This document shows positions 36,219 through 42,920 of a DNA stretch of 47,616 nt, in pieces. Location: NCBI GenBank assembly GCA_030706015.1, contig JAUZPI010000032.1, positions 1 through 47,616 of the forward strand, written 5' to 3'. Position numbers and translations under genes: made by a program. The stretch's first letter is position 1, and every line of letters begins with the position of its first letter. The notes beneath the pieces are model-generated. The model saw nothing but the letters and a program-made list of their open reading frames with translations. It did no database searches and had not been told where the DNA came from. The DNA is from Bacillota bacterium. Its GTDB lineage: Bacteria; Bacillota; Clostridia; Clostridiales; Clostridiaceae.

Positions 36219-37670
36219 CTACACCCTTTCTTTTAAATACCTAAAAGCATTTTCAGAATACCAAGCTTCTTTATATGGTAGTTTTTTATGCTTTGAAAGT
36301 TTAATATTAAAACTTGGGTTTTCAATTGAATTTTCAATTTTTCTACCTAAATAGACAAGACCGTTATAACCGAAGGTAGGCCTTTTGGCTTCTAATATAT
36401 GAGTTGAAGCTATCCCGAGCTTTGATACCCAATTAGACATTCCAAGAAAGAAATCAGGTTTTAACTTATTTACTAGATTAACTTGTTCAAAAGGCTGCAT
36501 ATTAGCTACATCGATAATGAAATCTCCTCCATGAATTTCTTGTAATCCATCAAAGTCTTCTATAAGTGCTTCTTCATAGGTAGGAGTTTGTATACCAACA
36601 AGCTTCATCCCAAAATCTTCTATTAAGGTTGCTGCTGCAATACCTCTGCCGGTTCCTGCGCATATAAACACTTTTTTACCTTCTGTAAGTTTTCTTATTT
36701 TATTAATTTCAGGAAGAACCTTTTTATGCTGCTCATCTATATATTTAAGAGCAACCTCTTCCTTTCCCACTAACCTTGCTACTGATAAGAACCATTCGTC
36801 AGTACCTCTTATGCCTATTGGCATTCCTGTTTTTGAATATGGAATAGCATATTCATTCTTTAAATACTCCATAAATTCATCAGCAAACACCTGACATATA
36901 GCTACTGAATATTCTGCTTTTAGAATTTTTCTTAGCTTTTCTACACTAGAGTAAAATGGTATATAATTAACGTGCAATCCTAATACCTCTAGCAGCCTTT
37001 CTATTTCAAGCTGATCTTTATAACCTATAGAAGTAGTAGCAAAAACATTGATTAAGCCCGCTTCTTTTTCAGGCTTTTCATCCTTTTTCAGCACATATTT
37101 TACAATTGCATTAAAAGCTGTATCAAAACCTGTTGCTGGGACTTTTGATTTAAAACCCTCGCAGTGTATTGGAACTACGATAGCTTCTATTTCCTCTTGC
37201 AGGTTGTTAATAACTGCGTCTACATCATCACCTATAATTCCAGATGCACAAGAAGTAAAAACAAAAATTATATTAGGGTTATATCTAGAATTTAGATCAA
37301 GAACTGCTTTTCTTAGTTTTTTTTCTCCACCAAAAACTACATCTTTTTCATCTATACTTGTTACAATATACCTAGCATTTCTTATATTCTTAATTCCTCT
37401 GTGGTATTGCCCAACTTTAAAATAGTCATTCATAAATGATACACATCCCACACATCCATTTGGAGCATGCACTACAAATGCTGCGTCTTCCATAGAGAGT
37501 AAGGCGGATATGCTATTTATTTCCTGACATTGTGTTGTCTGAGCAAAACTTCTTTCAGCATTCTTTAAACATCTTTTCTTAAAATTTTCTGAAAGCTTAC
37601 TACTATGTCCGCCACCATCAGTAATTGCATATGGTCTATTTTCACGATTTGTATCAACCAGTTCAGCCAT
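36219..37670 (-). CDS. NifD/NifE-like subunit, pair D1
   Basis: 483 residues. Cysteines in AERSFAQTTQCQE (near 48), NGCVGC (near 75) and TSCASGIIGDDV (near 140). A cofactor-type cysteine is in VAICQVFADEF (near 258). The NifD histidine position is again not His. It is the first gene of operon D, behind a sulfur-type leader. The N-terminus differs from pairs D2 and D3. It may be a reductase with its own substrate or a NifE-like scaffold. Confidence 0.84.
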   Translation of the reverse strand: MAELVDTNRENRPYAITDGGGHSSKLSENFKKRCLKNAERSFAQTTQCQEINSISALLSMEDAAFVVHAPNGCVGCVSFMNDYFKVGQYHRGIKNIRNARYIVTSIDEKDVVFGGEKKLRKAVLDLNSRYNPNIIFVFTSCASGIIGDDVDAVINNLQEEIEAIVVPIHCEGFKSKVPATGFDTAFNAIVKYVLKKDEKPEKEAGLINVFATTSIGYKDQLEIERLLEVLGLHVNYIPFYSSVEKLRKILKAEYSVAICQVFADEFMEYLKNEYAIPYSKTGMPIGIRGTDEWFLSVARLVGKEEVALKYIDEQHKKVLPEINKIRKLTEGKKVFICAGTGRGIAAATLIEDFGMKLVGIQTPTYEEALIEDFDGLQEIHGGDFIIDVANMQPFEQVNLVNKLKPDFFLGMSNWVSKLGIASTHILEAKRPTFGYNGLVYLGRKIENSIENPSFNIKLSKHKKLPYKEAWYSENAFRYLKERV

Positions 37671-37757
37671 CTTATTATCACCTCTAAAACTATTGTAAAT
37701 TTAAATATAAGGTTCATATGCTTTTACATTTTATTACATGTTATTAAAATTAAATAA

Positions 37758-37855
37758 TAAAAAAGGCTTTAAAAGAATTTATACTTTAACAAACTACATC
37801 AATAATGATTGTTTATTAAATATAATTTCCTTTAAAGCCTCTGGTTTTCCAGTCA
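37758..37855 (-). promoter_or_regulatory. sulfur-type RNA leader 5: conserved hairpin plus long terminator
   Basis: Minus strand: CTGA, hairpin CTGG-AAAA-CCAG (37841-37852), AG, then a long terminator whose ends are AGGCTTTAAA and TTTAAAGCCT with six T. The stem order CTGG/CCAG is the compensatory swap of CCAG/CTGG in leaders 1, 3, 4 and 7. The interior of the long stem is imperfect. It controls the nitrogenase-like operon D. Confidence 0.75.
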
Positions 37856-37862
37856 GCGATAA

Positions 37863-37917
37863 CTTAGTAAACATATAGGAATGATATAATAATATCACAG
37901 TATTCTACAACTGTCAA
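37863..37917 (-). promoter_or_regulatory. promoter and operator-like box of operon D
   Basis: TTGACA (37917-37912) and TATTAT (37894-37889) are 17 bp apart, the best promoter in the window. The box downstream, read on the plus strand, is TTAGTAAACATATAGGAATGATAT, so it is the operon A box in the opposite orientation. Confidence 0.7.
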
Positions 37918-37956
37918 CAATTTAGGAATTATAAGTTAGAATATAGCTAGACTTAT

Positions 37957-38709
37957 TTAAATATTATAACTCCATTCTGGAAGTATTCTTTTCAAGAATT
38001 GCCTTGTTCTCTCTTCCTTAGGATTAGAAAATATATCTTCAGGTGCTCCCTCTTCAACTACTACTCCACCATCCATAAAAATTACTCTGCTTGCTATATC
38101 CGAAGCAAAAGACATTTCATGAGTAACAACTAGCATAGTAATGCCTTCTTTAGCTACATTCTTCATTACTGACAATACTTCACCTACAAGCTCAGGATCA
38201 AGAGCCGATGTTGGCTCATCAAATAAAATCACTTCAGGATTTAAGGCAAGTGCACGAGCTATCCCAACACGCTGCTGCTGACCTCCCGAGAGTTGGGAGG
38301 GATAAAAATTATATTTATCACTTAAACCTACTTTATCCAACAATTTCTTACTTGTCTCCTCAGCCTCTTTTTTAGGTACTTTTCTAGCAATAACTAGTCC
38401 TTCCATTACATTTTCAAGAGCTGTTTTATTATTAAAAAGATTATACCCTTGGAATACCATGGCTGTTTGCCTTCTTATGTCTAGTATGTCCTTTTTATTA
38501 ACATGCTTAAAATTTACCTTCTTTTTTCCTACAGTTAATTCCCCATCATCTGCTTTTTCTAAAAAGTTGATACATCTTAATAATGTGGTTTTACCTGAAC
38601 CACTTGGCCCTAGAATTACAACGACCTCGCCTTTATCAATTTTTAGATCAACACCTTTTAATACTTCATTTTTACCGAATTTCTTATTGATTCCTTTTAT
38701 TTCAATCAA
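37957..38709 (-). CDS. polar amino acid ABC importer ATPase (cystine-type, TcyC/TcyN-like)
   Basis: 250 residues, PAAT-type ATPase with Walker A (GPSGSGKT), signature LSGGQQQRVGIARAL, Walker B (VILFDEP) and H-loop (VTHEMSFA). It starts with TTG overlapping the permease stop in TTGA. Last gene of the importer operon. The sulfur-type leader upstream of the binding protein argues for cystine or another sulfur amino acid over glutamine or histidine. Confidence 0.9.
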   Translation of the reverse strand: MIEIKGINKKFGKNEVLKGVDLKIDKGEVVVILGPSGSGKTTLLRCINFLEKADDGELTVGKKKVNFKHVNKKDILDIRRQTAMVFQGYNLFNNKTALENVMEGLVIARKVPKKEAEETSKKLLDKVGLSDKYNFYPSQLSGGQQQRVGIARALALNPEVILFDEPTSALDPELVGEVLSVMKNVAKEGITMLVVTHEMSFASDIASRVIFMDGGVVVEEGAPEDIFSNPKEERTRQFLKRILPEWSYNI

Positions 38710-39416
38710 AGAACTCCCCCCTTTATGTGAACATTAAGATAACTTTCCAATATAAATGATACCTTTTCTATAACTACACATATTATCCAATATATAATAG
38801 CAGCTGCTACATATGCCTCAAGGAATTTATAATTAGCAGTGGCGCTTATCATTGCACCATTCATAATATCAACTATAGAAATTAAATAAGCTATGGAAGA
38901 CCCTTTGATAAGACCTATAAAATTACTGCACAATGATGGAACCATTACTGGCAGTGCTTGTGGTATTACAATTCTTCTTAATGCTTGACCTCTTGTTAGT
39001 CCTACAGAATAAGCTGCTTCAAATTGCCCTCTTACAACAGACATTAACCCTGAACGAATGACTTCTGATATATTTGCAGTAGCATATATTGAAATAGCTA
39101 TAATTGCTACATAAATTAGATTTATATCCTTTGATCGTATAGACCAGCTGAATCTCAGCGCAATGACATCAAAAACTTTAGTTAATTGAAAATAAATAAT
39201 ATAAACCAGAAGAACTAATGGTATCCCTCTAATAACTACTACATAAATTTGAGCTAATCTTGCTAAAAATTTCACCTTAAATATTCTTATTACTGCTAAT
39301 AAAGTACCAAAAATAGTTCCAAATAAAAGTGGTACAAAAGCAAGTATTAAAGTTACAGGTATATATTTAGCTGCTGCTATAAGTGTAGTAAACATAAATT
39401 TAATGTCAAATCCCAT
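38706..39416 (-). CDS. polar amino acid ABC importer permease 2
   Basis: About 236 residues, HisM/GlnP-type permease with five predicted membrane segments and an EAA loop containing GLTRGQALRRIVIPQA. The ATG at 39416 has AGGTGA just upstream; the GTG at 39431 overlaps the previous stop and is less likely. Pairs with the 39431-40120 permease as a heterodimer. Confidence 0.88.
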   Translation of the reverse strand: MGFDIKFMFTTLIAAAKYIPVTLILAFVPLLFGTIFGTLLAVIRIFKVKFLARLAQIYVVVIRGIPLVLLVYIIYFQLTKVFDVIALRFSWSIRSKDINLIYVAIIAISIYATANISEVIRSGLMSVVRGQFEAAYSVGLTRGQALRRIVIPQALPVMVPSLCSNFIGLIKGSSIAYLISIVDIMNGAMISATANYKFLEAYVAAAIIYWIICVVIEKVSFILESYLNVHIKGGVL

Positions 39417-39430
39417 TTTCTCACCTACCA

Positions 39431-40120
39431 CTAAACATGATTATTGACATACAGTCTTTTTTCTATGGCTGAAAATCCCTTTTCCAATAAAATTGCGAGT
39501 GCAAGAAATATGATTGCAGCTGCTACATATCCCTCTAATGAACGGTATGAAGCCGCTGCTATAGCATTTACTTTACCCATTACATCAACTATTCCTAGGG
39601 TGAATGCTAAAGAGGTATCTTGCAGAAGTCCTACAATAGTTGTACCTAAGTTTGGCAATACTATAAGTACCGCCTGTGGAGCTATGATCCTAAAAAATGT
39701 TTGTAATCTTGTCATACCAACTGAATAAGCTGCTTCTGCTTGTCCTATAGGAACGCTCTTAATGGCTGATCTAACTATTTCCGCTTTAAAAGCTGCTGCA
39801 TTAAGGCCATATGTGATTATAACAAAATACAATTTATCCCACCTGTTTATATCAATTCCTATATTCATTAATAGAAGTGGTAATCCATAATAAACAATAA
39901 ACATTTGAACAAGTATTGGAGTCCCTCTTACAAATGATATATAAGCAATGGCAAATTCATTAAGAACAGGTATCTTATATAAACGAAACAATGCTAAAAT
40001 TATGCCAAGAATTAGTCCTATGACTGTTGCCAATAATACAATTAACAAAGTTATGTGAAGTCGAGATAATAGTTTGGGTAGATATTGAAGTACTAAACTG
40101 AATTTGAAATAACTTTCCAT
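39431..40120 (-). CDS. polar amino acid ABC importer permease 1
   Basis: 229 residues, HisM/GlnP-type permease with EAA loop GMTRLQTFFRIIAPQA. GGAG precedes the ATG. It follows the binding protein after a strong intercistronic hairpin and is encoded just upstream of the second permease. Confidence 0.88.
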   Translation of the reverse strand: MESYFKFSLVLQYLPKLLSRLHITLLIVLLATVIGLILGIILALFRLYKIPVLNEFAIAYISFVRGTPILVQMFIVYYGLPLLLMNIGIDINRWDKLYFVIITYGLNAAAFKAEIVRSAIKSVPIGQAEAAYSVGMTRLQTFFRIIAPQAVLIVLPNLGTTIVGLLQDTSLAFTLGIVDVMGKVNAIAAASYRSLEGYVAAAIIFLALAILLEKGFSAIEKRLYVNNHV

Positions 40121-40160
40121 ATATATCTCCTTCTCTTTGTTTTTAAACTAATTTGTTTAA

Positions 40161-40193
40161 AATATTAAATGCATCAAAGATGCATTTAATATT
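40161..40193 (-). other. intercistronic hairpin after the binding-protein gene
   Basis: A perfect 15-bp inverted repeat (AATATTAAATGCATC, three-base loop) starts three bases after the binding-protein stop. The trailing TTTTAAAC is a weak T-tract. It probably causes partial termination or protects the binding-protein mRNA. Confidence 0.7.
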
Positions 40194-40195
40194 AA

Positions 40196-41008
40196 TTATT
40201 CATTAGCTGTGTAATCTCCACCTAAAACATCTATTGAAATTTTAGATAATTTGCCCTCTGCTTTTAATTCTTTTAATGCCTTATCAAAATCAGCTTTTAA
40301 TTTAGTATCACCTTTGCGGAAAATGTAGTAAGTGTTTGAGGTTGCAATTGGCTCTCCCACAGTCTTTATTTTATCTCCATAGGTTTTATTCCATGAATCT
40401 ACTATTCTTTTTATTTCAATAGTAGCATCAACTCTGCCATCTTCAATGTTTTTAACCGTTGTAGCTGCATCATCTGATGAATAAACAATATTAATAGCAT
40501 TATTGTGCTCTTTATTATATTTTTCTAGTACGTATGCAGCATTACTTCCTGTACTTGTTTGCACCTTTTTACCCTCTAAATCCTTAAGAGAATTAATATC
40601 AGTTCTATTTTTTCCTACAGCAATTCTTAAAATAAATGTAGTATAACTTTCATCTCCAAATAAATATTTTGATTCACGGTCAGGATTCTTTTCAAATTGA
40701 TGTGCTGCAACATCTACCTTATTAGAACCTAGACTAAGTAAAATATTTTTAAATTCAAGTTGACTATATTCAAATTTATATTGAGGCAATTTTTTATTTA
40801 TTTCTTTAAGGACCTCTATTTCATAACCAGATAATTTACCATTATCGTCTAAGTAGCAGTATGGTTTAAATGCATTCCCTGTTCCTATTACTATTGTTTT
40901 AGGCTCAGCTGCTCCTGCTGTTTTACTTTGATTACTTGAGCATCCTGTGAATGCAACTACTGATATTAGTACTCCTGCAATAAATCTTCTTAAATTTAAT
41001 TTCTTCAT
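40196..41008 (-). CDS. polar amino acid ABC importer substrate-binding lipoprotein (cystine-type)
   Basis: 270 residues. The signal peptide ends in a lipobox (AFTGC, Cys about 23). The mature domain is SBP family 3 with GNAFKPYCYLDDNGKLSGYE, the acidic YEIEV region and a DGRVDATIE hinge motif. First gene of the importer operon, behind sulfur-type leader 6. By context, cystine, djenkolate or S-methylcysteine are plausible ligands. Confidence 0.88.
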   Translation of the reverse strand: MKKLNLRRFIAGVLISVVAFTGCSSNQSKTAGAAEPKTIVIGTGNAFKPYCYLDDNGKLSGYEIEVLKEINKKLPQYKFEYSQLEFKNILLSLGSNKVDVAAHQFEKNPDRESKYLFGDESYTTFILRIAVGKNRTDINSLKDLEGKKVQTSTGSNAAYVLEKYNKEHNNAINIVYSSDDAATTVKNIEDGRVDATIEIKRIVDSWNKTYGDKIKTVGEPIATSNTYYIFRKGDTKLKADFDKALKELKAEGKLSKISIDVLGGDYTANE

Positions 41009-41127
41009 AATTCATACCTCCATGCTTTCTATTATTTTTATATATTTAGCAGGTATTGAGTCAAAATAACATTTCAAAAGGGGATTGAAGGTTATATAAT
41101 GACTCTCCATAATATTAAGCTATAAAC

Positions 41128-41189
41128 AAAAAACCAGAGACTTTAAGCAAGATATTCTCTAAACTTAAAGCCTCTGGTGTGTCCAGTCA
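41128..41189 (-). promoter_or_regulatory. sulfur-type RNA leader 6: hairpin overlapping its terminator
   Basis: Minus strand: CTGA, hairpin CTGG-ACACA-CCAG (41174-41186), AG, and a terminator with arms CCAGAGGCTTTAAG and CTTAAAGTCTCTGG (41134-41177), then six T. Here the 3' arm of the small hairpin (41174-41177) is also the start of the terminator stem, so the two structures exclude each other. Confidence 0.78.
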
Positions 41190-41190
41190 G

Positions 41191-41247
41191 CTATTCCTAC
41201 TAAACATATTTGTTTAGTATTCTACCATTTTATATCTCCTCTGTCAA
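41191..41247 (-). promoter_or_regulatory. promoter and operator-like dyad of the amino acid importer operon
   Basis: TTGACA (41247-41242) and TAGAAT (41224-41219) are 17 bp apart. The region downstream holds a perfect dyad, ACTAAACA-TATT-TGTTTAGT (41199-41218), next to AGGAATAG. Confidence 0.7.
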
Positions 41248-41254
41248 TGACAAT

Positions 41255-42436
41255 TTATCTATTTATTTGCCTTTTATAATCATATAAAGGAGACATTTTT
41301 CTTAATTTATCTACAATACTAGGTAATACTTCTAAAACATAATCTATCTCTTCTTCCGTAGTCCCATCACCTAAACTTAATCTCACAGATCCATGGGCTA
41401 TCTCATGTGGCAATCCTATTGCCAAAAGAACATGTGACGGGTCTAATGAGCCTGATGCACACGCACTTCCACTGGAAGCACAGATGCCTAAATTCTCTAG
41501 CAGCAATAGAATAGATTCTCCTTCAATAAACTCAAAAGAGACATTAACATTTCCAGATAACCTTTCATCTCCAAAAGGTCCATTCAAACGTGTATGCGGT
41601 ATCTTTAATAATCCATCTTTGAGCTTATCTCTCAATTTTTTAAGTCTTGCAGAATTTTCATCAATTTTTGCAGCTGCCAGCTCAATAGCTTTACCTAGTC
41701 CTACTATACCTGGAACATTTTCTGTACCTGCCCTTCTAGCTCTCTCTTGTCCACCGCCATGAATCAAATTATCAATTTTTATACCCTTTCTTATATATAA
41801 AGCACCTATCCCTTTAGGTCCATAGAATTTATGTGCTGCTAGAGACAATAAATCTATGTTTAACTCATTTACATCAATTTCAATATTTCCAACTGCTTGC
41901 ACTGCATCAGTATGAAATATTATTCCTTTCTCTTTACAAAATGCTCCTATTTCTCTTATTGGTTGTATGGTTCCAATCTCATTATTAGCAAACATTATTG
42001 ACACTAGTATAGTATTCTCAGTAATAGCAGTTTTTAGATCGTCTAAGCTAACAAATCCATACTGATCCACTGGCAAATAAGTTATCTCAAAACCATTTTT
42101 CCCTAGATACTCACATGCATGTAATATAGCATGATGCTCAATCTTCGTTGTTATTATATGATTTCCTTTATTTTTATTCGCGTTGGCTATGCCTTTTAAT
42201 GCCCAATTGTCTGCTTCTGAACCACCAGCAGTAAAATAAATCTCATTTGCTTCTACCCCAATTGCCTTAGCAACTCTTTCCCTGCTAATATTTATGGCAC
42301 TCTTTGTATGCGAAGATAATGAATATACTGAAGAAGGGTTCCCAAACCTTTCTGTAAAATATGGAATCATTTCTTCTAATACTTCTGGCTTAGTGTAAGT
42401 AGTAGCTGCATAATCTAAATAGATGGTCTCTTTCAT
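41255..42436 (-). CDS. nifS: NifS/IscS-type cysteine desulfurase
   Basis: About 393 residues, class V PLP family. PLP lysine is in AAHKFYGPKG (about 200) and the persulfide cysteine is in SSGSACASG (about 325), both intact. It takes sulfur from cysteine for Fe-S clusters. The ATG at 42436 has GGAGG seven bases upstream, so the frame's extra eight residues are left out. It lies alone behind sulfur-type leader 7. It could supply sulfur to the nitrogenase-like proteins and NifB. No IscU-type scaffold is beside it. Confidence 0.92.
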   Translation of the reverse strand: MKETIYLDYAATTYTKPEVLEEMIPYFTERFGNPSSVYSLSSHTKSAINISRERVAKAIGVEANEIYFTAGGSEADNWALKGIANANKNKGNHIITTKIEHHAILHACEYLGKNGFEITYLPVDQYGFVSLDDLKTAITENTILVSIMFANNEIGTIQPIREIGAFCKEKGIIFHTDAVQAVGNIEIDVNELNIDLLSLAAHKFYGPKGIGALYIRKGIKIDNLIHGGGQERARRAGTENVPGIVGLGKAIELAAAKIDENSARLKKLRDKLKDGLLKIPHTRLNGPFGDERLSGNVNVSFEFIEGESILLLLENLGICASSGSACASGSLDPSHVLLAIGLPHEIAHGSVRLSLGDGTTEEEIDYVLEVLPSIVDKLRKMSPLYDYKRQINR

Positions 42437-42554
42437 TTTACTTCCTCCTTTAATGTTCAAATATTTTAGAAAGCTTAATTATACTTCTAATCAATAATCC
42501 TATATTTTTGTATTTGTTTATTAAAGCTAAATACTGAGTTTTATGTTGTAAAAC

Positions 42555-42620
42555 AAAAAAGATTAAGAATAATTACCTATTTTAATGGTAAATATCTTAA
42601 TCTCCAGTGTTTCTGGTCAA
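42555..42620 (-). promoter_or_regulatory. sulfur-type RNA leader 7: conserved hairpin plus terminator
   Basis: Minus strand: TTGA, hairpin CCAG-AAACA-CTGG (42604-42616), AG, terminator arms AGATTAAGA and TCTTAATCT (42560-42603) and six T. It lies about 70 nt after the promoter, longer than in the other copies. Confidence 0.72.
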
Positions 42621-42667
42621 TTTAAGCATAAAATCATAAAAACATATTAAATTCAACAAAGCAATCA

Positions 42668-42724
42668 TATTATACCCATACGTATTATAGGAATCATTTT
42701 AGCATTATATTTCAACTTTGTCTA
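42668..42724 (-). promoter_or_regulatory. promoter and operator-like box of nifS
   Basis: TAGACA (42724-42719) and TAAAAT (42701-42696) are 17 bp apart. The downstream box contains TGATTCCTATAATACGTATGGG, the reverse orientation of the shared box. Confidence 0.55.
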
Positions 42725-42791
42725 TAACTTTACATATAAATGAAATCTTCTACTTTTTTTAAGTAATTAAATATAAAAATGTTTATTAAAA

Positions 42792-42832
42792 TAAAAAACT
42801 ATGGAGCTAATTGTGCTGCATAGCTTTTTATT
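42792..42832. terminator. bidirectional terminator beside the transposon
   Basis: Stem CTATG-(G)-AGC with GCT-(G)-CATAG (42799-42823) is flanked by A-rich and T-rich tracts on both sides. It lies just outside the Tn3 terminal repeat. It may have served the hydrolase gene at 47508 before the transposon inserted. Confidence 0.6.
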
Positions 42833-42836
42833 ATTA

Positions 42837-42874
42837 GGGGTATCGCCAACATTTCCGACAAAACCCACGCTAAG
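42837..42874 (+). repeat. Tn3-family terminal inverted repeat (left end)
   Basis: 38 bp starting GGGGTATCGCCAACATTT and ending CCCACGCTAAG, the typical Tn3-family terminal repeat. CCCACGCTAAG is repeated at 42903-42913. No matching right-end repeat was found in the window. Confidence 0.85.
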
Positions 42875-42920
42875 ACAAAAAATGGATGAAAAGTTGAATT
42901 TCCACCCACGCTAAGCCATT

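Noticed and set aside
4375..37670. Canonical N2-fixation (nif) cluster
   Set aside because: No NifE/NifN, NifV or molybdate transport genes are clear, the alpha subunits lack the cofactor His, and control regions and neighbours are sulfur-related.
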